Assembly: GCA_963768565.1 (NCBI GenBank) | Contig: CAVYIO010000015.1 | Coordinates: 62,001 to 126,000 of the forward strand | DNA length: 64,000 nucleotides | DNA from: JABDKH01 sp963768565 | GTDB taxonomy: Bacteria; Bacteroidota; Rhodothermia; Rhodothermales; JABDKH01 | Direction of reading: 5' to 3' | In this document: positions 1-9,381 of the stretch, one piece after another | How positions within the stretch are numbered: position 1 is the stretch's first letter | Layout: each line of letters starts with the position of its first letter | Made by a program: the position numbers and the translations under genes | Notes under the pieces: generated by a model | The model's database searches: none | Seen by the model: only the letters and a program-made list of their open reading frames with translations | What the model was told of the DNA's origin: nothing

Positions 1-915
1 TCTGCGACGCAATCGAGACCCGTTGTGCCGCCGGACGTGACACAGCGATTCCTCCCCTCCGGATCTGCAGATTCGACGCACTATGAGCCGAGGGTTATCG
101 GAACGGCGTCGGTCCATTTTCAGGACAGGAAGCGTGGTATCGAAGCCGATCGCGAGATCGCTCTTCTCGCAGAGATCAGGGCAGGCGCTGTCTCACCTGT
201 TGAGTGGGAAGATGCCGAGCGGGCCGACGTCGATGTCGATCGCCTTGGGACCGAGCCGGACAAGAATGCATCGTTCGGAGATCTTCCATCGGAGGCACAG
301 AAGGCGCGAGACTACGCCGGATGGAAAAAGGACCTCGCCGACTGGCTCTATCGAGAGGAGCGGGTCACATCGTTCCTCCATCCGGGACTCGGTGTCGCAT
401 CCGACCCCGACGAAAGCGAACGAGATTTTCGGATTCGCTTGCGGGACGTTGGACGGGAGGAGCGAGACAATCAGATCGAGGAGCTTCGCGGGAAATACGA
501 GAGGAAGATCACGACCGCTGCGGAGCGGATTCGGAAAGCCGAACAGAAGGTCGATCGCGAGCAGGAACAGGCGGAGTCGGTGAAGATGAGTAACTATGTA
601 AACATCGGGACCACCGTGTTGTCGGCTCTTCTCGGACGAAAGGCGATCAGCCGATCGAGTGTCGGGCGCGCTTCGACAACCGTGCGCGGCATGTCCCGGA
701 CTTCCAAGGAGAAGCAGGATGTAGAGCGAGCCCTCGAGGACCTCAGCGCACGCCAGGAATCTCTGGACGAACTCGAAAAGGAACTGGAGCAGGAGATTGA
801 GGACCTGAAAGAGCGCCTCGATCCTGAAATGGGCCGACTCGAAACGTTCGAATTGAAACCGCGAAGGACGGACGTGGACGTCCACTTCGTTGCTCTGGCG
901 TGGGTGCCACAGTAG
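1..915 (+). CDS. C-terminal part of a coiled-coil ATPase-like protein (partial at left edge)
   Basis: The frame is open from the first base of the window, so this is the 3' end of a longer gene; the GTG at 25 is only the first possible start inside the window. The visible part is highly charged. Two helical coiled-coil stretches (about residues 145-190 and 235-275) flank a Gly/Ser-rich segment containing the GRKAISRSSVGRAS sequence. This layout resembles the C-terminal region of large ATP-binding proteins of the HerA/DUF87 type, in which a similar GRK..S..VGRA patch sits between coiled coils. The ATPase core would lie outside the window, so the family call is an inference. That it is a real coding region is likely from its length and even codon use. 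Confidence 0.6.
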   Translation, partial: SATQSRPVVPPDVTQRFLPSGSADSTHYEPRVIGTASVHFQDRKRGIEADREIALLAEIRAGAVSPVEWEDAERADVDVDRLGTEPDKNASFGDLPSEAQKARDYAGWKKDLADWLYREERVTSFLHPGLGVASDPDESERDFRIRLRDVGREERDNQIEELRGKYERKITTAAERIRKAEQKVDREQEQAESVKMSNYVNIGTTVLSALLGRKAISRSSVGRASTTVRGMSRTSKEKQDVERALEDLSARQESLDELEKELEQEIEDLKERLDPEMGRLETFELKPRRTDVDVHFVALAWVPQ

Positions 916-971
916 GCTCGGTGCTGCGCGTCGATCAGGCAAAAAGAACAGAGTGTCAAAGGTGAACGATT

Positions 972-1511
972 ATGAAGGCCGTCAAGATTATTCTCGTCGC
1001 GATCCTGGTGATCTTTTTTCTTCTGGTGATTGTCGGATTCCTGCTACCCGCTGAATGGGAAGTCAGCGAGTCCGTCGCCATCGAGGCGACTCCGGCGGAG
1101 GTGTACGCGCACGTTTCAGAGTTTCGCCAGTGGCCCGCGTGGACCGCATGGGCGGCGGCAGACCCCGACATGACGTACTCCTACAGCGGTCCTGATACGG
1201 GCGTCGGCCAGGTAACAGAGTGGTCGGGGAATCAAGGGACGGGGCGAATGGAGATCACAGACATCGACTCTCTGCGCCGCATCGACTACTACTTTTCCAT
1301 GGACGACGACACCTTCGGGGCCGCGTCGTCGATTGTTCTGGATGATGTTGATGGTGAGACACACGTGACATGGTCGTCCGCGGGTGATGTTGGTGGTAAT
1401 ATCGCCGCCAGATATTTCATGAAAGTCTTCACGCCGTATATGTCGGCCGACTACCAGAGCGGGTTGGATCGGCTGAAAGAGATTGCGGAGTCGGGGAGAG
1501 CCGATTTATAG
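972..1511 (+). CDS. SRPBCC-family (polyketide cyclase/START-like) protein with N-terminal membrane anchor
   Basis: A protein of 179 residues. Residues 4-27 form one hydrophobic segment (signal anchor), followed by the typical SRPBCC opening: VSESVAIEATPAEVYAHVSEF, then W-PAWTAW, a strand-rich middle with a GVGQVTEW turn, and a final long helix (YQSGLDRLKEIAES). This helix-grip fold binds hydrophobic ligands in many bacteria, but the ligand and function here are unknown. The ATG at 972 is preceded by an AGGTGA-like site. The gene stands alone: a coiled-coil protein ends 56 bp upstream and the repeat array begins just downstream. Confidence 0.8.
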   Translation: MKAVKIILVAILVIFFLLVIVGFLLPAEWEVSESVAIEATPAEVYAHVSEFRQWPAWTAWAAADPDMTYSYSGPDTGVGQVTEWSGNQGTGRMEITDIDSLRRIDYYFSMDDDTFGAASSIVLDDVDGETHVTWSSAGDVGGNIAARYFMKVFTPYMSADYQSGLDRLKEIAESGRADL

Positions 1512-1574
1512 TCCAGATTGATGGGCGCGGATGGCCGCCTTCGCGGCCATGACAGGCGGGGGGAAGTTGCTCGC

Positions 1575-2462
1575 CTCTCGTCTTTGCGAGGCCGCGAAGC
1601 GGCCGCGGCAATCCTGGACGGTGAGTTGATCTCGGCAGCCCGGATTGCTTCTTCCGAGCCGACGGCTCCTCATCGCAATGACGGTTCCTTCAAACACTTT
1701 TCTATCGTCTTCGCGAGGCCGCGAAGCGGCCGCGGCAATCTTAGACGGTGAGTTGATCTCGGCGGCCCGGATTGCTTCTTCGGAGCGAGGGGCTCCTCAT
1801 CGCAATGACCGTTCCTTCAAACTACTTTTCTATCGTCTTTGCGAGGCCGCGAAGCGGCCGCGGCAATCTTAGACGGTGAGTTGATCTCGGCGGCCCGGAT
1901 TGCTTCTTCGGAGCCGAGGGGCTCCTCATCGCAATGACGCGTTCCTTCAAACTACTTGTCCTTCGTCTTTGCGAGGCCGCGAAGCGGCCGCGGCAATCTT
2001 AGACGGTGAGTTGATCTCGGCGGCCCGGATTGCTTCTTCGGAGCGAGGGGCTCCTCATCGCAATGACCCTTCCTTCAAACTACTCGTCCTTCGTCTTTGC
2101 GAGGCCGCGAAGCGGCCGCGGCAACCTTAGACGGTGAGTTGATCTCGGCGGCCCGGATTGCTTCTTCGGAGCGAGGGGCTCCTCATCGCAATGACCGTTC
2201 CTTCAAACTACTTGTCCTTCGTCTTTGCGAGGCCGCGAAGCGGCCGCGGCAATCCTGGACGTGAGTTGATCTCGGCGGCCCGGATTGCTTCTTCGGAGCC
2301 AACGGCTCCTCATCGCAATGACCATTCCTTCAAACTGCTCGTCCTTCGTCTTCGCGAGGCCGCGAAGCGGCCGCGGCAACCTTAGACGGTGAGTTGCTCT
2401 CGGCGGCCCGGATTGCTTCTTCGGAGCCAGGGGCGCCTCATCGCAATGACGGTTCGGTCAAT
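1575..2462. repeat. Seven tandem ~128-bp palindromic repeat units
   Basis: A unit recurs seven times with a period of 127-130 bp; the CGGATTGCTT mark falls at 1641, 1768, 1896, 2026, 2154, 2281 and 2409. Each unit has a left arm (TTTGCGAGGCCGCGAAGCGG...GGCAATC), a spacer (CTTAGACGGTGAGTTGATCTCGGCGGCC), a right arm (GATTGCTTCTTCGGAG...CTCCTCATCGCAATGAC) and a short linker (CTTCCTTCAAACTACTT). The arms are imperfect inverted complements ending in GTCNTTGCGA/TCGCAATGAC and GCAATC/GATTGC. Short open frames inside the array are artefacts of the repeat. Similar TTGCGA...GCAATC palindromes are dispersed in many bacterial genomes. No transposase is seen. Confidence 0.9.
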
Positions 2463-2473
2463 TCCTCGACCGC

Positions 2474-2941
2474 CTAGAAAGTCCGGTGCTCAAAAAGGTC
2501 CAGTGCGTCTCCAACCATTGCGCACTTGCTCGGACCAAACCCCTTGATCTTCCCGAGTCGTTTTTGAACCGCTGCCAGATCAGAGCCGTCGTTCCACAGG
2601 TTCGTCGCATTCCCTTTGTACTCATCGACCAGAGTCTGCGCCAACTCTTGAACACGGCCGGCCATCATGTTTGCAAAGCTGTGCACGGCCGGTTTCTGCC
2701 GGAAGATGTCCTGCAGCTTTTCGAGATCCATCTTCGCGATCTTGCGCATATCCAGATGGCCGAGCCGCTGTTTCATTTTTAGCGGGCCCTTAAAAGCCAT
2801 CTCGGCCTTGATTCGTTGATCAAGCAGAATCCCTATAAGCAACGCATTCCCATCGGCCTGGAGGAGCCGATCAGCGTCCTCGTCGAGGGTGGCCGCACCG
2901 TGTTGCACCTTGTTGTCAATCAGCCTCGCGAGTCCACCCAT
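2474..2941 (-). CDS. HhH-GPD-type DNA repair-like protein (TIGR03252-like)
   Basis: A protein of 155 residues. The run ALLIGILLDQRIKAEMAFKG, then L--RLGHLDMRKIAKMD, the FRQKPAVHSFANMMAGRVQ segment, and a late helix-hairpin-helix (LGKIKGFGPSKCAMVG) match the pattern I know for the small uncharacterised HhH-GPD family (TIGR03252). The hairpin suggests DNA contact, possibly a glycosylase-like repair role. I see no FeS cysteine cluster, and catalytic activity is unproven. The protein stops soon after the hairpin, somewhat early for the family, so a late frameshift is possible. The 156-bp gap upstream separates it divergently from the exonuclease/ligase pair, so the neighbourhood may be DNA-repair themed. 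Confidence 0.6.
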   Translation of the reverse strand: MGGLARLIDNKVQHGAATLDEDADRLLQADGNALLIGILLDQRIKAEMAFKGPLKMKQRLGHLDMRKIAKMDLEKLQDIFRQKPAVHSFANMMAGRVQELAQTLVDEYKGNATNLWNDGSDLAAVQKRLGKIKGFGPSKCAMVGDALDLFEHRTF

Positions 2942-3097
2942 GATTCAAAGCTCCGGTTGCATTTCAGGATTACAGTTGGTCACAGCGCTACATAGTCTGA
3001 AGTCGTGACATTGGTTCCGGAAGCCGCCACGTCAGTGATCAAACATCTGTCCAACGCGTAAGAGGTCGCCCTCAGCAGCAAGTCATCACCCGCCGAG

Positions 3098-4152
3098 ATG
3101 GTTACCCCGGAATCCCGGCAGCCCCTACTCACCATAGACCGAAACGGTCTCTACTGTAAGGCAGGTCGATTCTATATCGATCCGCAGCGCGCCGTGGCGA
3201 GGGCGATAATCACCCACGGCCACTCCGATCACGCCCGTCCCGGTTCGAAGGCTTATCTCTCATCCCGATCCAGTGCGCCAATTCTCCGCGAGCGCCTGGG
3301 CAAGAATACACCGATCGAAACACTGGAGTTCGGCGAGACCGTTGACATGAACGGCGTCTCCGTCTCCCTGCATCCGGCCGGACATATTCTGGGGTCCGCG
3401 CAGATTCGGGTTGAATACAAGCGGTGAGGTGTGGGTCGTGACAGGCGACTACAAGACGGAGGCGGACTCCACCTGTGAAGCGTTTGAACAGGTCAGGTGC
3501 GACACGCTCATCACGGAGTGTACGTTCGGATTGCCGATCTACAGATGGCCTGAGCCGTCGGTGGTCAGGGACGACATCAACCAGTGGTGGAGATCCAATC
3601 GCGATCGAGGCGTCACCAGCGTGCTTCTCGGATACAGCCTCGGCAAAGCACAGAGGCTCATCGCAGGTCTGGATCCGTCGATCGGCCCCATCTACTGTCA
3701 CCACGCGGTAGAGCGCATGAACAATCTGTACCGCGAGCAGGGCAGACTGGATGCAGAAACCACTGACGTGGAGAATTGCTGCCGTCCCGCCCCGCTGGAG
3801 CGACGGAATCGTCGTGACTCCGAGTGTGCCGGCCGATTCGTCATGGTTTGGTCGTCTTGGGCCGACGTCGGTAGCCTTCGCCAGCGGCTGGATGGCAATT
3901 CGGAGTCGGCGCCGCCAGCGAGGGTCGGATCGAGGGTTTGTCGTATCGGACCACGTAGACTGGCCGTCACTGATTGAGGTGATCAAAGGATCGGGCTGTT
4001 CGCGGGTTCTGGCGACCCACGGCTACACGAGGCAACTGTGTCGATGGCTCAACGAGAACGGTACCTTCGCCGCGCCGCTTGACGAGGACGCGGAGCGTGA
4101 CTCGGAGCGTGATTCGGAGATCGTGACGGTCGACGACGAGGCGTCTGCGTAA
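3098..4152 (+). CDS. Ligase-associated DNA exonuclease (metallo-beta-lactamase/beta-CASP family), frameshifted
   Basis: Three consecutive frames join into one protein of about 350 residues: 3098-3427, then 3411 to about 3770, then to 4152, with shifts near 3420 and 3770. The first piece has the zinc-binding motif THGHSDHAR and the HPAGHILGSAQIRVE strand. The second has the GDYKTEADSTCEAFE and ECTFGLP segments and the SVLLGYSLGKAQR helix. The last ends with LATHGYTRQLCRWL. These are hallmarks of the exonuclease encoded with LigD-like ATP ligases. It stops 2 bp before the ligase start, so the two are co-transcribed. Both shifts are single-base and the reading is otherwise well conserved, so sequence error is more likely than inactivation. 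Confidence 0.85.
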
Positions 4153-4154
4153 AG

Positions 4155-5888
4155 ATGCACGAATTCTCCCGTCTATACCGGCGACTGGACGAGACGACGA
4201 AGACCGGCGAGAAGACGGCCGCGCTCGCCGACTATTTTGCGCATGCCGGTGCGGCAGATGCCGCATGGGCCGTGTACTTCCTGATCGGGCGTCGTCCGAA
4301 ACGAGCGGTGAAAATGGCACGCCTGCGACGATGGGCGGCTGAGCAAGCCGGTATCAACGACTGGTTGTTCACCGATTGCCACGATGTCGTCGGCGATCTG
4401 GCGGAAACCATCACCCGTGTTCTTCCGACGACGAAGACGGTCGAACGACGACCTCTTCACGAGTGGGTTGACCAGCACCTTCTCCCGCTTCGCGATGCAC
4501 CCGAGGCAGTACGGCGTCGAACGGTGACGGGTGCGTGGAAAGACATGGATGCGGACTCGCGACTAGTCTGGAACAAGATCCTGACGAGCGGCCTCCGCGC
4601 GCAGGCGTCTCAAAAGCAATCGTCGTCCGAGGCTTGTCTGTCGCGTTCGGACTCGAGGAGAGTGTACTGGTGCACCGGATGGCTGGCGACTGGCAGCCAT
4701 CCGCCGAATTCTTCGGGCGGCTGGTGGCCCATGACACCTCGGACACATCAGCAAGCCGTCCGTATCCCTTCTGCCCGGCGCATCTGCTGGAGAGTGACCC
4801 GACCACACTCGGAGAGCCGGAGCAATGGATGGTCGAGTGGAAGTGGGATGGGATACGGGTTCAGATCATCCGACGTCACGGACAGGTCTTTATGTGGACG
4901 CGTCAGGGAGAACTCGTCACGGACCGTTTTCCGGAGACGGCTGCCAGCGCCATGATGCTCCCCGATGGAACGGTTCTCGACGGCGAACTGCTCGCCTGGG
5001 GCCCGGATGGCGTGTTGCCATTTGGTGAGCTTCAGCGGCGATTGGGCCATAAAACGTTGGGGCCAAAGCTTCTGCGAGATACGCCGATTTGCTGTATTGT
5101 GTTTGACTTGCTTGAGTACGAGAGCCGGAGTATCCGCGATCAGCCACTGCGCGCCCGGCGACGCATACTTGCGAAGTTGCTTTCCGATATGCCGGGCTCC
5201 GCGGCGATGTGTTTGTCCAAGACGATAGATTTCGAAACCTGGGCTGACCTCGGCGCGCTGCGTGAGGAGAGTCGAAAGCAGGCGGGTGGAAGGACTTGTC
5301 CTGAAGGATCTTGACGCACCCTATGTTGATGATCGAGTGACGAAAGCATGGTGGAGTTGGAAGGTTGATCCACTGACGGTCTTGGCGGTGCTGATCTATG
5401 CCGAGCGTCGTCAAGCGGATTCGGGCGGCGGCTACACCGACTACACGTTTGCCGTCTGGGATGAAGACAATACGCTCGTGCCATTCACGCACGCGCACCA
5501 GGGGCTCACGGATAGCGAGGTCAAAGAGATCGACAGATTTGTGAAGCAGAATACCGTCGAACGTTTTGGGCCGGTCAGCAGTGTCAAGCCTGAACTCGTC
5601 TTCGAGATAGCTTTTGAATCGATTCGTGTTTCATCCCGCCACAAGTCAGGAATAGCGGTTCGATCTCCCAGAGTCCGCGCGTGGCTAAGAGACAATTCTC
5701 CTGCGGATGCTGATCAGACTCTCGAGGCTTCAGACATTTCTCACGTCGTAAGAGACCAAGATCTTGTTCCCGGGATATTGGTCGATGGAAGAGGCGAATA
5801 CCTCTCCAGTCGGCTCTGCTTGCAGGTTCTTATTCAACGCGGCGAGGGTGTGGAACGCGTATGTGGAAGGTTATCCTTCGACAGATGA
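4155..5888 (+). CDS. ATP-dependent DNA ligase, frameshifted
   Basis: Three frames join (4155 to about 4600, about 4600 to 5283, 5283 to 5888). The first holds the N-terminal helical domain (MHEFSRLYRRLDETTKTGEK, YFLIGRRPKRA). The second holds the nucleotidyltransferase core: the EWKWDGIRVQ motif with the adenylated lysine, DGTVLDGELLAW, and FDLLEYE. The third opens with VEGLVLKD, the WWSWKVDPLTVLAVLIYAE segment and the OB-fold (VFEIAFESIRVSSRHKSGIAVR). At 5283 the shift matches one extra G in a GGG run. The reading continues about 45 residues beyond the usual ligase end, so another shift near the C-terminus is possible. Together with the adjacent exonuclease this forms part of the known ligase/exonuclease/helicase/phosphoesterase repair cluster; helicase and phosphoesterase genes are not in the window. 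Confidence 0.85.
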
Positions 5889-5928
5889 GATCAGGACCTC
5901 TGGAGACCCGGGTCGCATAGTTCCGAAC

Positions 5929-7258
5929 TCACTTAGTCAGGAGCATGGTTCGCGTTTCGACGAAGCTGTCAGCCTCCATCCGGAAGAAATACACGCCGCT
6001 CGGCAGCGCACGAGCGTCGAACGCAACGCGGTACCGTCCCGGTCCGCGATCGCCGTCCGCCAGGCGCCGGACCTCACGGCCCAGCAGGTCATACACCACC
6101 AGACGTACCGACGACTGCACCGGCACGGCATACTCGATTGTCGTTGTCGGATTGAACGGGTTCGGGTAGTTCTGGTCCAGCGTAAACTCGGTCGGCACAT
6201 CCTCCACCTCCTCGGCTCCAACCGGTCCGATGATCTCCACCTGGGCCTCTCCGACAACCGTACCGCTGGCATCTTCGGCACGCACGACAAAGCTGCCTCC
6301 AAACGCGCCGGCCGTGAAGACCCCGCTGCGTCGATCGAACCGCCCGTCGCGGACCAAGAGGCGGTCAACGGAAAATCTCCACCCACCTGGTCAAAGCCCT
6401 CGGCCGTGAACGTCTGGACCTCACCCGGCTCGAGCACGGCGAAGTCCGGCGTGACGGCGATGGACGTCAGCGCCGCCTGCTGCTCCGAGACGGTGAAGTC
6501 AACGACAATCGGATAGGTGATCGTGTGGTTCTGGATGCTCAGATCAAGCGAGAGCGTGTCCGCATACGATCCTTCGGAGAGCGCACTGGCATCGAAAGTC
6601 AGACTGATCGTGACCGGTAGTCTGACCGGCTGTTGCGTCCGGCTGGATCCACTCGGCGTTCTTCGCCAGCGACCACTGCCATACGGGTCCGCCGACATCG
6701 GGCAGCTCGATCGATGCGGTCGTCGTCGTCTGCGTGGCCTTGATGACACCGACCGCAAGCACTCCGGGCGAGGGAGTCGGGATGGCCGGCGCCGCGCCAG
6801 TGCTCGTCAGCTGAGCCGTAGGCGCTGCCACTGCTTCGTACGTCCCGTCCCCGTCTGCGTCGACCTCCCACACGGCATCCATCGGCGTACCCGATTCGGA
6901 CAGCGTGAACCGCATCTTACCGCCCTGTGAAACGACCTGGCGGTCGAAGAGCAGGTTCTCCCGGCTACTCTCACCGGCGACCATGCGGATCGACCGAGAT
7001 GCGCGTCTCCTGCAGCGGGGCCGTTACGTCGACGGTGTAGGTGCTGTCGGCTGGCAGCGAGAGCGTCGTGCCGAACGTGGACGCCCAGTAGCCGATCTCC
7101 GGGACGCCGTACTCAAACCTGAACGCGCTCCTCCGGTGGATACGGGCCCCGTGTGGTTTCCACGGCCGTCCGTAACACCTGACCGTGATCGGGCCGGAGC
7201 CGTGGACGTAGAATACATCTCAGGTCGTCAGCGACTCTGTAACACCTGGCGGATTTAG
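5929..7258 (-). CDS. C-terminal part of giant secreted protein: Ig-like domains and T9SS sorting domain (frameshifted)
   Basis: This is the 3' end of a large minus-strand gene reaching up to about 11.8 kb. Pieces in different frames give an all-beta segment (about 7258-6990), a segment with DADGDGTYEAV (6984-6600), a strand-rich domain (AVTPDFAVLEPGEVQTF, near 6440), and a final 142-residue frame (6357-5929). The last ends with FTLDQNYPNPFNPTTTIEY, a GREVRRL turn and PSGVYFFRMEADSF, a textbook T9SS type A sorting domain. The protein is therefore probably exported across the outer membrane and anchored or released there. It converges on the ligase gene with only 40 bp between them. Confidence 0.8.
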
Positions 7259-7350
7259 CGGATCGGGTCTCTCGCGGCCAGAGTCCTCGAATCGTCGTCA
7301 CGCGGTACGACATCTCCAGCAACTTCACCAACAGGTCCGTGAAATGCTCA

Positions 7351-8761
7351 TCATCGGACAGGCGACCGGGTCGGTAGCACGCTCGGGGATCGTTGCATGT
7401 CGGTGACGTTGATGCCATCCACAGAGATGTGGTGACCGCATCTGATGCGATCCACTACTCGCCAATCTTCGGATCCCTCGGCAGGCGAAAGCTCCTTTGG
7501 CAGCATGACCAGGTCCTCAGGATCAACACCGTCTCCTCTGGCAAGGATTGGAACGAGCTTCTCTCTGTACAACACGAACCTGAGCGGACTCAGTCCCTTC
7601 ACGGAACCTGGTGTTTTCCAGGAGTGACTCGACTTCCTGAGTCCACAAGAGCAGTAAACAAGTAGTCTTCCGCCACGTCCCAGCGTGCGACCGTGCTCGC
7701 TTCTTGTTCGCAGGATTGGCTGAAAGGCAATCAGCTGTGGCGGTCCGAGCCACGGAGAGTCGGCATTAACAAGGACTGCGATCAGTCTGTTCAATCAAAT
7801 ATCGGTTGCGGGCGAGCCCTCGGATGTTCCGTCGCTTCCTTTGCTGAGGATAGACAATCGCTGGGCGTGCGAAGCGGACTTTTGCCAATTGAAACTGAGG
7901 TCCCTCACGAAGCCGATCGTATCCCCGATGCTCCCGTGTGAGCGCATAGGCTGACTGCGGTGATAGAAGGGCATACGCGAGCGGCCAGTTCCGCTGCATC
8001 TCGATGACCCTTCCCCAGTCCGGCTTGAAGTCCCGGATCGTTCCGGCGAGTCCGAACAGCATACCCCGTCAAGTGAAAGCCGAAGTAGGCCGGCGCACCC
8101 TTGAACGGCGTTGCGAAGGTCAAACAGACGATGGACGCGGTTCCGGCCTAGTTCCGGGTACTTCTTGGCGTAGGTGGCGGCGACGAGTCCACCGGTTCCG
8201 AGCGCCACGATGTCCATCTGACACGCCCACGCCGTTGTTTTTCGGTTGATGCTGCTTTCGCCCACGATGCCGTCAATGAATTTCTTGAGTGAGTCGGCCG
8301 TCTCGGAGGGGCTCTTCCGCCAGTCGTACGGAAAGAGCCACTTGTCCTGCTCGGCTCGGGCCGGGAATTATCGAGATAGCTGACGAATCCGGCCGTCGAA
8401 CAGACGTCTGAAGAATACCGCGATTGCCGAAATCCTTGTCTAGAAACGTCTCGATCACCCGATGCGGCCGGACGCCATGGATGTCTTCACCCCGGTCGTT
8501 CATCTCTAGTCGCAGCAGCCGCTCCATCACGGCCTCGTCGGAGTCCGAAATCAGCTCGAATGGTGGCCAGACGTTCGCTCCCGTTCGATCCTTCAGCCAC
8601 GTCCCCCCGATATCCGGAACGAACACGATGGGCCGGCGCACCTGAGACAGCTCGGATGAGTTGCCGTCCTCATCAATCGCCATCGCGGTGACGTAGGTGC
8701 CGTCGAACATCCCGGTGTAGATTTCGAACGCGCCGCTGTGCGTCGGCCGTCGTATGTCCAA
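7351..8761 (-). CDS. Lipase-like (LCAT/alpha-beta hydrolase) segment of the giant secreted protein, frameshifted and lacking the usual nucleophile
   Basis: Continuing the same minus-strand gene. The frame 8761-8273 contains RRPIVFVPDIGGTWL, the oxyanion-side start of an LCAT-like hydrolase, then VWPPFELISDSD. The next frame (8265 onward) has MDIVALGTGGLVAATYAKK, where active relatives carry GHSMGG; the nucleophile serine is Gly here (codons CTC GGA ACC GGT GGA). Further frames give VTFATPFKGAPAYFGFHLTGY (near 8120) and AGTIRDFKPDWGRVIEMQRNW (near 8050), both typical of the fold after the nucleophile elbow. At least four frame changes lie in this 1.4 kb. Unless the glycine is a sequence error, this is a non-catalytic relic or binding module. 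Confidence 0.6.
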
Positions 8762-9381
8762 CCGGGCGGACTTTCTTTGCGTAGTAACGCTGCAGGCCCG
8801 AGCCCGTCTCCTCCAGCTCGTACAGGATCACTCGAGCCCCGGGTCGCGTCATGCCCCGCGCGTTCTCGTCCACGCGTAGTAGCCGCGGCGCCGGCATGTT
8901 GCCATTAGGGCCGGCTCGGTCGTTACGCTCCCAGTCCTGACAGCTCGGCCCGCGTCGAGACCCGACGAGATCGACCAGCAGGTTGTCGCTGTCATCTTCC
9001 AGAGCCATGACATTCTTCAGCACACTGATCCTCTCGGTTCCCCAGTTCACCGATGACCACACCGCCGCCGAGGTAGTTCATCTCGTCGTCCTCCCATCCG
9101 CCAATCGTGACGTCCTTCGCACCGTCAAAAACGACCACGGCCCCCAACCCGTTCGGCTTGAGGTTTTCGCCGGCCGGATCAAACCCGATCCGACTGCCGA
9201 TGATCTTGTGGCCAAAGCCGCCCTCGATCGCGATACCATACTCGTTGAACGAGTGCAGGGTCAGGCCCCGGATCTCCACCCGGCTCGCGCTAAGATGCAG
9301 CCCGTCGGCTTCAACCCCCTGTGGAACTCCACTTCCGTCGATCTCGACCATCTTGACTTCCCGGCTGCGAGGTCCCGTCAA
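8673..9381 (-). CDS. Right-handed beta-helix/CSLREA-following segment of the giant secreted protein, frameshifted
   Basis: Two overlapping frames (9381-8992 and 9062-8673) continue the gene. The first reads as short beta-helix coils: GLHLSASRVEIRGLTLHSF, YGIAIEGGFGHKIIGSRIG, and GAVVVFDGAKDVTIGGW, with the I-x-I-x-G rhythm of right-handed parallel beta-helices (pectate-lyase-like/NosD-like). The second gives LLRVDENARGMTRPGARVILYEL, a linker toward the lipase-like region. The part upstream (9.31-9.65 kb) carries the CTLRAAIQTSNA motif of CSLREA domains. That CSLREA-plus-helix pairing is common in large secreted FCB proteins. No catalytic residues are visible. Confidence 0.6.

Noticed and set aside
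1518..2385. Series of 75-77-residue open frames in the 1.5-2.4 kb region
   Set aside because: They recur with the ~128-bp repeat unit and have the same peptide each time, so they are artefacts of the repeat, not genes.
1575..2462. CRISPR array
   Set aside because: Units are ~128 bp with nearly identical 'spacers' and no cas genes nearby; the pattern is a tandem palindromic repeat.
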